Positions 1-7,757 of a DNA stretch of 14,112 bases are shown one piece after another. Position numbers and translations under genes: made by a program. Numbering within the stretch: position 1 is the stretch's first letter; each line of letters begins with the position of its first letter. Under the pieces are notes generated by a model. It ran no database searches. It had not been told where the DNA came from and was given only the letters and a program-made list of their open reading frames with translations. This DNA is from SZUA-287 sp036397975 (GTDB lineage Bacteria; Bacteroidota; Ignavibacteria; UBA10030; UBA6906): NCBI GenBank assembly GCA_036397975.1, contig DASWHW010000032.1, positions 1 to 14,112 of the forward strand, given 5' to 3'.

Positions 1-60
1 TCTTTTCATTGCTTTGCCATACGACTCACATCCTCACCTTGCCGAACGATTCCCCTCGTG

Positions 61-121
61 AGAAGGGGGGGTGTGACCCGCGTTTGCAACTCATCCCTCC
101 GTCTCCCCCCTCGCTTTTTTT
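61..121 (+). terminator. Possible plus-strand intrinsic terminator
   Basis: A run of seven G at 65-71 can pair with six C at 105-110. The flanking GTGA (58-61) can pair with TCGC (111-114) if three bases are bulged. The stem is followed at once by seven T (115-121), as in a rho-independent terminator read on the plus strand. The loop of about 33 bases is long for this class, so the call is weak. If real, it would end a plus-strand gene left of the window that converges on the efflux operon. I see no comparable terminator on the minus strand after the last permease gene. Confidence 0.25.
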
Positions 122-220
122 CCTGTTCAATCCTGACTACGCCGGGAACGCAGGCTTATAAGGGCTAGATCGACTAGACGATTAGCAGAATTTACACAAT
201 TCGAATTGAAATGCAATCCG

Positions 221-1363
221 CTATTCTAACTTCTGTTTGAATCGCTGGACGCTCAGGGCGAGGATCGCGACGCCAAAGAGGAAGAGTATGGTCGCGTGAG
301 GCCAGAGCTCCCGCATTCCAATCCCCTTCAGGAACACACCACGCACGATTTCGAGAAAGTAGCGAAGAGGAATGAGGTACGTAAGATACTGGACGATCTT
401 CGGCATGTTGGCGATGGGAAAAGTAAAGCCTGAGAGGAACATGAAGGGCATGAAAAAGAAAAACTGTGCAATGAGCATCGCCTGCTGCTGGGTTCGAGAA
501 ATCGTGGAGACGAAGAGACCAAGTCCGAGGGTGGTAAGGATAAAGAGCCCCGATAAACCATACAACACCACGATATGACCCCGCATCGGAACCTCGAACC
601 AAAAATGAGCGATGGAGATTACCAGGGTGACATCCAGAAAACCGATCACCGTAAATGGGATCAACTTCCCAAGAATCAATTGGTAGGGCTTTATCGGAGT
701 GACCATGAGCTGTTCGAGTGTCCCGATTTCCTTTTCCTTCACGATTCCCAAAGACGTGAGCGTCATTGTAATGATCATAAGCACCATCGCGACGACTCCC
801 GGAACCATGTAGTTGGAGCTGAGAAGATCCGGATTGAACCAGACGCGGGGCTCCACCAATACACGTGCAGGAGCGCGCTGTAGCCCTCCCGAGAGGGACA
901 GGTATTCAGCCAAGACCGACTGAGAGTACTGGTTCACGACCTGGGTGCTATATCCCAACAGGACGGAAGCCGTGTTAGCATCAGTTCCGTCCAGTATTAC
1001 CTGGACCGGAGCCGAGACATGACCGACAATCTTTTCTCCAAAACCCGGCGGTATGACAAGAGCAATCCTTGCCTTTCCATAAGCAATGTACTCGTCGACA
1101 GCATTATGATCGTTCACATCGTACCTATGAATGAAGTACCGCGAATTCACGAAAGACCGAACAAACTCACGACTGACTGCAGTCTTGTCCAGATCGCAGA
1201 CAACCATATCGATGTTGTTGACATCCACCGTCGCCGCGTACCCCAGGAGTAGGACCTGCACAACGGGTACCATCACCGAGACGATCATCATGCGTTTGTC
1301 TTGGCGCACCTGCAGAAACTCTTTTCGAACAATATGAAAAATGGTTTGAAGGGAAGACTTCAT
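221..1363 (-). CDS. ABC-2 type transporter permease (YbhR/YhhJ-like), last gene of efflux operon
   Basis: This 380-residue inner-membrane permease belongs to the ABC-2 family. It is one of the two membrane halves through which an ABC exporter moves its substrate. Layout: a short cytoplasmic N-terminus, one membrane span at about 27-46, a large extracytoplasmic region to about 183, then five spans to the C-terminus (about 186-208, 231-253, 264-287, 296-315, 355-371). The cytoplasmic loop KEKEIGTLEQLMVTP (209-223) matches the coupling-helix signature of the YbhS/YbhR group. The ATG overlaps the preceding permease stop by 4 bases, and AGAGGG lies just upstream as ribosome site. Length is normal for the family. 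It most likely forms a heterodimer with the neighbouring permease. The substrate cannot be read from sequence; E. coli relatives are linked to drug and cation export. Confidence 0.93.
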   Translation of the reverse strand: MKSSLQTIFHIVRKEFLQVRQDKRMMIVSVMVPVVQVLLLGYAATVDVNNIDMVVCDLDKTAVSREFVRSFVNSRYFIHRYDVNDHNAVDEYIAYGKARIALVIPPGFGEKIVGHVSAPVQVILDGTDANTASVLLGYSTQVVNQYSQSVLAEYLSLSGGLQRAPARVLVEPRVWFNPDLLSSNYMVPGVVAMVLMIITMTLTSLGIVKEKEIGTLEQLMVTPIKPYQLILGKLIPFTVIGFLDVTLVISIAHFWFEVPMRGHIVVLYGLSGLFILTTLGLGLFVSTISRTQQQAMLIAQFFFFMPFMFLSGFTFPIANMPKIVQYLTYLIPLRYFLEIVRGVFLKGIGMRELWPHATILFLFGVAILALSVQRFKQKLE

Positions 1364-2493
1364 TTTGCCCTCTTCCTCATACGAAACGAACTGACGCTAA
1401 TCATAATGGCTGCAAAGAGAGTTGTATACAGAAGCTGATCCCAGACAGCAGCAATGCCGACTCCTTTGAGCATAATTGCGCGAACGATGACAAGGAAGAA
1501 CTTAGTCACCGCAATATTGGAAAGCACCCGAAGAACGATCGGCATGCTTTCGACCGGAAACACAAATCCCGAAAGAAGAAACGACGGAAGCAGAGAGCTG
1601 AAGACGGAGAGCATGAACGCCACCTGTTGTGAATCGGTGACCGTTGAAATCAAGAGCCCCTGTCCGAGTGCCGCCACGATAAAGATGAGTATTGACACAT
1701 AGAGGAGAATCAGGCTCCCCTTGATTTCGATATCAAAAAGAATGTACCCGAGAATGAGAATAACCGTAGCCGCAACGAGACTGATGAGAAGGTACGGAAT
1801 GGTCTTCCCCACGATAACCTGCACAGGCTGCAAAGGTGAAACCATGATCTGCTCCATGGTTCCGCGCTCTTTTTCCCGGACAACAGTGAGTGATGTTGAA
1901 ATGACCCCCGTGAGCATCATGATAAACGCGATGAGTCCGGGAACGAGAAACTTGGATGAAATAAGATCAGGGTTATACCAGACGCGCGGTTGAAAATCGA
2001 TCGGGATATATCCTCTGCCGGGTGCCACCTGTTGAGCATCTGAAGCAATCTTCAGAGAATAGTTTGTGGCAATACGTGCCGCATAGTTAATGGCCTGCAC
2101 GGCCGTATTGTTGTCGGCACCATCCACGAGCAATTGGACGTGCGTGTCGCGTCCGGCGGCAAGATCGCGATCGAACGAGGGTGGAATGATCACCGCAAGT
2201 CCCACCTGTCCTTCCAGAATTAAGGGCTCCAGCTCAGTATAACTGAAGACAGTGTAGTTGTGGTCAAAGTATTCTGTCTGCTTGAAGGTGCGTAAGAACT
2301 CCCGCGATGGCGAGGATTTGCTCTGATCGAAGATCGCAAGCGAGATGTGCTTCACATCGAAATTCAGTGCATAGCCGACTAATACGATGATTGCCGCCGG
2401 AAGCAGAAGCAGCATTCCCAGCGCCGTTGGATCCCGACGTATTTGCCGGAATTCCTTGACGACCATCGGTTTGAGAGCACGGAGCCAGCTCAT
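1360..2493 (-). CDS. ABC-2 type transporter permease (YbhS-like)
   Basis: This 377-residue inner-membrane permease is the first of two paralogous permeases in the exporter operon. One span lies at about 25-43, an extracytoplasmic domain runs to about 183, and five further spans follow. The motif REKERGTMEQIMVSP (206-220) is the family coupling signature between spans two and three. The start overlaps the ATPase 2 stop in an ATGA junction, with GGAG seven bases upstream of the ATG, so translation is probably coupled. Both permeases share the same fold and the phrase VWYNPDL or VWFNPDL before the second span, which supports an ancient duplication. The likely role is one half of the transport pathway working with two ATPases, the HlyD adaptor and the TolC-type channel of the same operon. 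Substrate is unknown. Confidence 0.93.
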   Translation of the reverse strand: MSWLRALKPMVVKEFRQIRRDPTALGMLLLLPAAIIVLVGYALNFDVKHISLAIFDQSKSSPSREFLRTFKQTEYFDHNYTVFSYTELEPLILEGQVGLAVIIPPSFDRDLAAGRDTHVQLLVDGADNNTAVQAINYAARIATNYSLKIASDAQQVAPGRGYIPIDFQPRVWYNPDLISSKFLVPGLIAFIMMLTGVISTSLTVVREKERGTMEQIMVSPLQPVQVIVGKTIPYLLISLVAATVILILGYILFDIEIKGSLILLYVSILIFIVAALGQGLLISTVTDSQQVAFMLSVFSSLLPSFLLSGFVFPVESMPIVLRVLSNIAVTKFFLVIVRAIMLKGVGIAAVWDQLLYTTLFAAIMISVSSFRMRKRAK

Positions 2494-3440
2494 GCGGCAA
2501 CTCCACTCTTCTCTTCAGCATGTTCGAGGAGATACAGAAAAACATCCTCCAGCGACGGAAGAATCCGTTCGATGCGCTCCACGCCTACACCCTTCCCTTC
2601 ACAGACGCGTTTGATTTTGTCCTTCCCGGTCTTCTCTTCCGGTACCATTACATGGAGCTTCGTCCCGAAAATACTCGTCTCCAATGCCCACGGTTGGGTT
2701 CGAATCAACTCCAAAGCTTCCACCACACGATCACATTGCACTTCAAGAATCGGGTTTGTGATGTATTTTGTTTTGAGTTGCACGGGGCTGCCATCGGCGA
2801 TCAGTTTTCCCGCATTGATAAGGATAATGTCGTTGCAATACTCAGCTTCATCCAGGAAATGAGTCGTCACCAGAACGGTGATACCCTCGGCAGACAACTG
2901 ATTGATTAACTCCCAGAAGTTCCGGCGTGAAATCGGGTCGACGCCTCCGGTCGGCTCATCGAGGAAGACAATTTTTGGTTGATGAAGAATAGCACAGCCG
3001 AGAGCGAGACGTTGCTTCCAGCCGCCCGAGAGTGTTCGGGTTAGGCTTTCCTCCCTTCCGGTGAGATCGGCCATCTTTAGCACCCACTCCATACGTTCTT
3101 TCAGACGGCTGTTGCGAAGACCGTACACGCCCCCATAAAATCGAATGTTCTGCTCCACCGTAAGATCATCATAGAGCGAGAATTTCTGTGACATATAGCC
3201 GATGTTTCTCTTGACCAGATCAGTTTGCTTGTTGATATCAAAACCAGCCACGGTTGCGGTCCCCGAGGTGGATTGCAGAAGACCGCAAAGCATCCGGATT
3301 GTTGTTGATTTTCCAGCGCCATTCGCACCGAGAAATCCAAAAATCTCTCCTTCCTGCACATGAAAACTGAGTGAATTTACAGCCGTAAAGTTTCCAAATT
3401 GTTTTGTCAACTCGACTGCTTCTATTGCGTAATTACTCAT
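2490..3440 (-). CDS. ABC transporter ATPase 2, canonical (equivalent to one half of YbhF)
   Basis: This 316-residue cytoplasmic ATPase powers the exporter. From the chosen start it shows Walker A GANGAGKS (38-45), Q-loop MSQKF (about 83-87), signature LSGGW (137-141), Walker B KIVFLDE ending at Glu162, and an intact H-loop histidine in VTTHFLDEAE (His194). All catalytic elements are therefore present, in contrast to the other ATPase of this operon. The C-terminal 100 residues are the extension typical of ABC-2 drug-export ATPases. A longer reading begins at TTG 3464, but the ATG at 3440 is preferred: it has AGGGA just upstream, overlaps the channel gene stop by 8 bases, and leaves the domain complete. 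It probably pairs with ATPase 1 as a heterodimer. Confidence 0.93.
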   Translation of the reverse strand: MSNYAIEAVELTKQFGNFTAVNSLSFHVQEGEIFGFLGANGAGKSTTIRMLCGLLQSTSGTATVAGFDINKQTDLVKRNIGYMSQKFSLYDDLTVEQNIRFYGGVYGLRNSRLKERMEWVLKMADLTGREESLTRTLSGGWKQRLALGCAILHQPKIVFLDEPTGGVDPISRRNFWELINQLSAEGITVLVTTHFLDEAEYCNDIILINAGKLIADGSPVQLKTKYITNPILEVQCDRVVEALELIRTQPWALETSIFGTKLHVMVPEEKTGKDKIKRVCEGKGVGVERIERILPSLEDVFLYLLEHAEEKSGVAA

Positions 3441-4773
3441 CAATTCCCTGCCAATCGTTTCCAACTGCTTTCTTCAAGCGGGCAAGGCTGAGTTGGTGCT
3501 CAACGAGAGCCCCGCTCAAGCTCGTCTGCGATTGCAGAAGTGCTACTTCGGCATCAACGACATCCGAAGATGTTGCTAGTCCGTTCTTGTATTTGTCATT
3601 GATGCTTCGGGCATTTTCTTCGGCTGATCGTACTGCTTTCTCGGCCACTTCAATCTTGCGCTCGCTTTGTTGAAGGCGAAGTTGAGATTGGGTAACCTCC
3701 ACTTCGATGTTTGCCTTGAGCAGGTCGAAGAGGGCCTGCGAGCGACCCAATTGCGCCTGTGCTTGCTCGACTTGATGCGAAGTTGCTCCCCAATTCCAGA
3801 GATCGAATTGTAAAACCACACCCACGTCCCACGTATTCAGAAAATCATCCCGCGTTGGCAGGTAGCGAGGATTGGGTCTGCTGTAGTACCAGTTGCCTGA
3901 AAAAAAGATTTGAGGCCACCAACCGCCTTGCGCTGCAGTGACAGTAGCCTTGTTTGCTTGTAGGCGGGAGTCGAATGCAAGAACTTCCGGACGTCTGCTC
4001 TTTGCGTAAGAAACCATTTTTCCTATTTCAGTTGCTCCTGCAAGTTCCCTTCCGGGTCGATGCCCGGGCAATGTGCCCGGAACTAGTTCAGTGCTCAGGA
4101 CCCGTCCAAGGAGCTTATTAAGATTCATCATCGCCACCCTGACATCATTCGTCGCATCAATTTCGGCAAGTCTACTGTTGGCGAGCTGAACCTCGATCCT
4201 TAAGTAATCATTCCGTGTTGCGAGGCCCGCAGTGGCGAGACGCTCCGTATCCTGAAGATGCGCAGCGGTCCTTCGTACGTTTTCGCCGATGAAACTTCGC
4301 GTTTCTCGCGCCTGGTAGAGCAGCCAGTATGCACTCTGAATTTGCAGCTCAACATTTGATTCATCCGATTGGTAATCCAGAGCAGCTGCTTCAGCAAGAT
4401 ATTCAGCAGCACGGACGTTGCTGCGAAGGCGAAAGCCGGTGAAGAGCGGCTGTTGCACTCCCACCCGCAGCGCGTAGTAGTTTTCGATGGAAGGTGAAAG
4501 TACAAAAGAATTCTGGGACGTGGGTAATGTTACCTGAAACGGGTCAACCTCACTGAGCCGTCGGTACGATGCTTCCATCTTCAGTTGTGGAAGAAGATTG
4601 GTGTTCACTTCGGCTGCCCTCGCTTCTGCTGATTCCTGTGCCGATCGAGAGGCCTTAAGTTCCCTGCTATGCTCGAGTCCTTCTTTGAGGGCATCTTCGA
4701 TACTAAGCGTTACAACATCCTGAGCCTGCATTGTAATACTGTAAAGTAGGCTCGCGCTCAAAAGCCATTTCAT
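3433..4773 (-). CDS. TolC-family outer membrane efflux channel
   Basis: This 446-residue outer-membrane channel protein forms the exit duct of the tripartite exporter. A signal peptide is visible (positively charged MKW, hydrophobic stretch, probable cleavage after Ala17). Two repeats of the outer membrane efflux protein (OEP) domain follow, about 20-220 and 235-440, rich in long amphipathic helices. Family landmarks include LSIEDALKEGLEHS near the start of repeat one, QPLFTGFRLRSN at about 108-119, and QFDLWNWG in repeat two. The ATG overlaps the upstream ATPase stop by 4 bases and has GAGGA six bases before it. Its place between the two ATPase genes, rather than at the operon end, is notable. 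Its own operon presumably supplies the dedicated channel, so no shared TolC is required. Confidence 0.94.
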   Translation of the reverse strand: MKWLLSASLLYSITMQAQDVVTLSIEDALKEGLEHSRELKASRSAQESAEARAAEVNTNLLPQLKMEASYRRLSEVDPFQVTLPTSQNSFVLSPSIENYYALRVGVQQPLFTGFRLRSNVRAAEYLAEAAALDYQSDESNVELQIQSAYWLLYQARETRSFIGENVRRTAAHLQDTERLATAGLATRNDYLRIEVQLANSRLAEIDATNDVRVAMMNLNKLLGRVLSTELVPGTLPGHRPGRELAGATEIGKMVSYAKSRRPEVLAFDSRLQANKATVTAAQGGWWPQIFFSGNWYYSRPNPRYLPTRDDFLNTWDVGVVLQFDLWNWGATSHQVEQAQAQLGRSQALFDLLKANIEVEVTQSQLRLQQSERKIEVAEKAVRSAEENARSINDKYKNGLATSSDVVDAEVALLQSQTSLSGALVEHQLSLARLKKAVGNDWQGIDE

Positions 4774-5708
4774 GTCAGTTCCTCTTCAATCTTCGAGTGT
4801 GTAATTAGTGAGATAAATACATTTTCCAACGACGGCTCAACCTTACGCCAGCTTTGAACCGCAATGCCGCCCTCCGAAAGTGCTTTTCGTATGCCCGCGA
4901 TCTCCTTTGGATCATGCAGAACAATATTCAATCGGTCACCAAACGCCTGGACCTCGAGAACCTCGCGCTGTTGCTTTAAAAGCGATTGTGCGTCACGGAC
5001 GTTTTCACACACGACTTCGATAATTTCCCCCGTCATGCGCTTCTTGACTTCGTCGGGTGTGTCCACCACCAGCAGTGAACCACGGTTCATCATCGCCACA
5101 CGCGAGCACCGCTCTGCCTCATCCAGGTAAGGAGTAGTCATGACGATCGTAATCCCCCGTTTGAGAAGGCTCTGCAGAATCCGCCAAAAATCCCGTCGGG
5201 AGACCGGGTCCACACCTGTGGTGGGCTCATCAAGGAAGATGATTTTTGGTGTATGAATAAGCGTGCATGCAAGCGCGAGCTTTTGTTTCATCCCACCCGA
5301 GAGCTTTTCAGCCATTCGCTCTCGAAACGGCGTGAGGCGGGTAAAGTCTAGTAATTCATTGCGCATTTTTTCGAAGCTCGTTACACCATTGATTTCCGCA
5401 AAGAATTCAATATTTTCATCTACCGACAGATCGCCATAGAGCGAAAAGCGTTGGGACAAATATCCGATTTCTCTCTTGATTCTATCAGCCTCACGGACGA
5501 CGTCGAAACCGAGTACGCTGGCTGAGCCAGCCGATGGCGCTAGTATGCCGCAAAGCATTCGAATCATGGTCGTCTTTCCTGAACCGTCCGGACCGACAAT
5601 GCCAAACATTTCCCCTCTGCCAATCGAAAGGCTGAGAGTTTCCACCGCCGTTAGTGAACCGAAGGTGCGCGTCAAACCATTTGTTTCTATGACCGTATCC
5701 AGTGCCAT
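4770..5708 (-). CDS. ABC transporter ATPase 1 with degenerate H-loop (equivalent to the other half of YbhF)
   Basis: This 312-residue cytoplasmic ATPase is the second nucleotide-binding subunit of the exporter. Walker A is GPDGSGKTT (39-47), Q-loop YLSQRF (about 83-88), signature LSGGM (136-140) and Walker B KIIFLDE ending at Glu161. The H-loop position is Pro193 (TTPYLDEAE) instead of histidine, so its own ATP site is probably impaired. From memory, related domains in the YbhF/RbbA group also lack this histidine, so this looks inherited and not like decay. The ATG overlaps the adaptor stop by one base (TAATG) with a purine-rich GAGAAG upstream. In E. coli YbhF two such domains are fused; here each has its own gene. 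It probably works as a heterodimer with ATPase 2. Confidence 0.93.
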   Translation of the reverse strand: MALDTVIETNGLTRTFGSLTAVETLSLSIGRGEMFGIVGPDGSGKTTMIRMLCGILAPSAGSASVLGFDVVREADRIKREIGYLSQRFSLYGDLSVDENIEFFAEINGVTSFEKMRNELLDFTRLTPFRERMAEKLSGGMKQKLALACTLIHTPKIIFLDEPTTGVDPVSRRDFWRILQSLLKRGITIVMTTPYLDEAERCSRVAMMNRGSLLVVDTPDEVKKRMTGEIIEVVCENVRDAQSLLKQQREVLEVQAFGDRLNIVLHDPKEIAGIRKALSEGGIAVQSWRKVEPSLENVFISLITHSKIEEELT

Positions 5709-6640
5709 TACTTCTTCTCAGAGACGTCGATCCGAGCATCCGCGGGAAGTCCCGGCTTCAGGGCGCCATCGGGGTTCTTCGCCTTGATCTTCACGCCAAA
5801 CACCAGTTTTGCTCGCTCTTCCTTCGTCTGTACGTTCTTGGGAGTAAATTCTGCTATATCGGAGATATGCACGACTGTTCCTTCAAAGTCCTTGTCTTCG
5901 TACGTATCGATGGAAATCATCGCTGACTGGCCGAGGCGAACGAAGCCTAGCTGGGTTTCGGGGACATAGATTGTGAGATCCACCTCGTCGAGGGACGTCA
6001 GACGAAACACGCGGGCACTCGATACGACAAACTCACCCGGCTCAACTACTCTCAATGTCACAGTTCCCGCGACGGGCGCACGAAGCGTGCAATCACGAAT
6101 CTTCTTTGCAATCTGGTCCACTTGTGCCGCAGCCTGGTCACGACGAGCACGTGCTGCAAGGATCTCTTCCTTGCGCAATCCGCGAAACAACTTCTCGTAA
6201 GATTGCTGTGCAGATATATAGCGTGCATAAACGTCGTCATATTGTTTCTGGGTGATTGTCTGTGAGGCCAGAAGCTCTTTCATTCTTTGATAGTCTGCCT
6301 CTGCAGTTTTGTACATCACTTCCGCTTGAAGAATGTCCTCTTTCCTCGCTCCATCCAACGCCAGACGGTACTGGGCTTCCCCTGCATCGAGATTGGCAAT
6401 CGCCTGGCGATACTGAAGTTGGTAATCCGCGTCATCGAGAATTAGCAGCGTGTCTCCCTTTTGTACGCGGGAACCTTCGTCCACCGACACCGCCAGAACT
6501 TTCCCCGCCGCCTCAACGCTTACATTGACGTCGGTCCCCTCAATTGTGCCGGATGCCTCGATGACATCATCAGAGTTTCCGTTGCATCCAAGAAAAACAG
6601 AAACAAGAAGAATCAGTATTGAAGTCGATTTGGAAGCCAT
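5708..6640 (-). CDS. HlyD/YbhG-type periplasmic adaptor (membrane fusion protein)
   Basis: This 310-residue adaptor bridges the inner-membrane ABC complex and the outer-membrane channel. It has a hydrophobic export signal at 5-18 followed by Cys19. The context FLGC is an imperfect lipobox, so it may be a lipoprotein or a signal-anchored protein. Next come a lipoyl half (about 38-72), a long helical hairpin (about 75-185), the second lipoyl half with TLRAPVAGTVT (185-195), and a beta-barrel part. FTPKNVQTKEERAKLVFGVK (265-284) is typical of the YbhG subgroup. The ATG sits one base after the TetR gene stop, with AAGGA five bases upstream. Adaptors of this class are usually anchored in the inner membrane and dock hexamerically on the channel. 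Confidence 0.93.
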   Translation of the reverse strand: MASKSTSILILLVSVFLGCNGNSDDVIEASGTIEGTDVNVSVEAAGKVLAVSVDEGSRVQKGDTLLILDDADYQLQYRQAIANLDAGEAQYRLALDGARKEDILQAEVMYKTAEADYQRMKELLASQTITQKQYDDVYARYISAQQSYEKLFRGLRKEEILAARARRDQAAAQVDQIAKKIRDCTLRAPVAGTVTLRVVEPGEFVVSSARVFRLTSLDEVDLTIYVPETQLGFVRLGQSAMISIDTYEDKDFEGTVVHISDIAEFTPKNVQTKEERAKLVFGVKIKAKNPDGALKPGLPADARIDVSEKK

Positions 6641-6641
6641 A

Positions 6642-7283
6642 TTATTCCTTAAATGAAATTAGGTCGGTGATAGCGATCTCTCTTTTTGCAAATTGTTTCC
6701 GGGCAGTCTCCGTCATGATCCCCGTAAAAAAGATTCGCACAATGGCCTGAAGTGCGTCCCGGGCAGAGAAGGATTCCTGGGACAGGACATTGGGTTGCAT
6801 GATATTCTCAACGGCGCCGAGGTATGCCATAATAAAGACCCGATGGTTCATTTCCTTTTTCAGATAACCCTGTGACACGCCCTCCGCAAGAAGGCGGGAA
6901 AAGGCGTCCGTAATTCTCTTGCGCCGGAAGTCCTGGATTCCTTTCCAGACTTCGTGTTTATGCTTGTAGAGATCCTGGGCGAAAACCGTTCCGACAAGAG
7001 ATACGGTCTGCCCCATGAAAGCCATCATCTTGTTAAGTTTGTCGATGAAAGAATCGGATTGTGAAACGATCCCCTCCATTTTCGTTTTCACTTCACGCTT
7101 CATGCGCTCTACGATATGAGCGACCAGTTCGTCTTTCCCTTCATAAAATTGGTAGAAAGTCTTCTTGCTGATACCCAACTCTCCAGCAATCTCGTCGACA
7201 GAAACGCGTCTGAATCCATGCTGGAAAAATTTGTCGCGGGCGACAATTAGTATCTTTTCTTTCGTCTGATCTGATTTCACCAT
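6642..7283 (-). CDS. TetR-family transcriptional regulator of the efflux operon
   Basis: This 213-residue DNA-binding regulator most likely represses its own operon. The N-terminal TetR helix-turn-helix is clear: residues about 9-55 include ARDKFFQHGFRRVSVDEIA and GISKKTFYQFYEGKDEL. The C-terminal helical part (about 60-213) would bind a ligand and dimerise. An open frame extends upstream to a TTG at 7349, but the ATG at 7283 is chosen because the longer frame runs through a convincing promoter (7321-7349). No clear ribosome site precedes this ATG, so the exact start is uncertain. It is the first gene of a seven-gene operon and lies one base before the adaptor gene. In E. coli the YbhGFSR exporter is likewise controlled by a TetR protein (CecR). 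The inducer is unknown. Confidence 0.9.
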   Translation of the reverse strand: MVKSDQTKEKILIVARDKFFQHGFRRVSVDEIAGELGISKKTFYQFYEGKDELVAHIVERMKREVKTKMEGIVSQSDSFIDKLNKMMAFMGQTVSLVGTVFAQDLYKHKHEVWKGIQDFRRKRITDAFSRLLAEGVSQGYLKKEMNHRVFIMAYLGAVENIMQPNVLSQESFSARDALQAIVRIFFTGIMTETARKQFAKREIAITDLISFKE

Positions 7284-7291
7284 AAAGTCGA

Positions 7292-7321
7292 TGGAAACTA
7301 ATTTCGTTTTTCTGGTTTCCA
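7292..7321. promoter_or_regulatory. Candidate TetR operator (inverted repeat)
   Basis: TGGAAAC at 7292-7298 and GTTTCCA at 7315-7321 form a perfect 7-bp inverted repeat with a 16-bp spacer. It touches the -10 box and covers the predicted transcription start, just ahead of the TetR coding start, which is where an autorepressor would bind. A 7-bp match in a region of this size can arise by chance. The position is the main support. Confidence 0.35.
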
Positions 7322-7349
7322 ACATACACAGAGATTTTCTAATTGTCAA
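7321..7349 (-). promoter_or_regulatory. Promoter of the tetR-efflux operon
   Basis: Read on the minus strand, TTGACA (7344-7349) is followed after exactly 17 bases by TATGTT (7321-7326), a good sigma-70-type pair with a perfect -35 box and four of six -10 matches. Transcription would begin near 7314, about 30 bases before the TetR ATG. The promoter starts only 15 bases after the stop of the 84-residue orphan gene, so the operon can be transcribed independently of it. Confidence 0.6.
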
Positions 7350-7363
7350 GACAAGAATTCAAA

Positions 7364-7618
7364 CTATCTTCTGGAGTCGAGTTTCTTCAGAGCTTCGCGG
7401 AGTATCTGAATAATTAGATCTGAGTCGTACGGAATGGTTGAACTCGCAGGATCCTTGAGCAACATGCGAATGATGTCAAGGGAAACACTTGCTGAGTGGT
7501 ATGTAAGGAAATCAGGGTCTTTGCTGATTGTCTCACGAATTCTCTTCAGTGAGCCCATATTATCCGGTCGCATCAAGCAATCCACGGCCCGCACAAATTG
7601 GTCAGGATTGAGGTTCAT
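7364..7618 (-). CDS. Hypothetical 84-residue protein
   Basis: I do not recognise this protein. It is a short, soluble, probably mostly helical polypeptide with no signal peptide, membrane span or cysteine cluster (one Cys, at residue 14). The C-terminal half alternates hydrophobic and charged residues (SLDIIRMLL, DLIIQILREALKKL), as in amphipathic packing or dimerising helices. It starts at ATG 7618 with only a weak ribosome site, but a TTGACA-type promoter lies upstream and no neighbour overlaps it. That supports a real gene of its own between the kinase/PgeF unit and the efflux operon. It could be a lineage-specific small regulator or adaptor, but there is no motif to prove this. A spurious ORF remains possible. 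Confidence 0.55.
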   Translation of the reverse strand: MNLNPDQFVRAVDCLMRPDNMGSLKRIRETISKDPDFLTYHSASVSLDIIRMLLKDPASSTIPYDSDLIIQILREALKKLDSRR

Positions 7619-7676
7619 TGAGATTAATCCAACAGCAGTGGCAAATATTCACGAACTTTAGAGGAGTTTCACTGCT

Positions 7677-7705
7677 ATGATTAGCAAAAATTTTTAGTTT
7701 GTCAA
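7677..7705 (-). promoter_or_regulatory. Promoter of the 84-residue orphan gene
   Basis: On the minus strand TTGACA (7700-7705) and AATCAT (7677-7682) are separated by 17 bases, with an AT-rich spacer. The predicted start near 7670 gives a leader of about 50 bases. The leader begins with one arm of a 7-bp inverted repeat (CACTGCT 7670-7676 with AGCAGTG 7634-7640 on the plus strand), which could form a hairpin at the 5' end of the transcript. The region 7619-7757 holds no gene. Confidence 0.45.
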
Positions 7706-7757
7706 GGTATTTTTTGATGTGAGGGAGAAAAGAATCCAAAAAACACCAAAAGAGAGG

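Noticed and set aside
575..883. Plus-strand open frame of about 100 codons inside the last permease gene
   Set aside because: It is antisense to a well-conserved permease, its product is charged low-complexity text with no domain, and no ribosome site precedes it.
2443..2862. Plus-strand open frame of 139 codons across ATPase 2 and the permease junction
   Set aside because: It is a shadow of two real genes on the other strand and its translation resembles no protein family.
7284..7349. N-terminal extension of the TetR regulator from TTG 7349 or ATG 7325
   Set aside because: These starts lie inside the -35/-10 promoter region, have no ribosome site, and the TetR domain is complete from ATG 7283.
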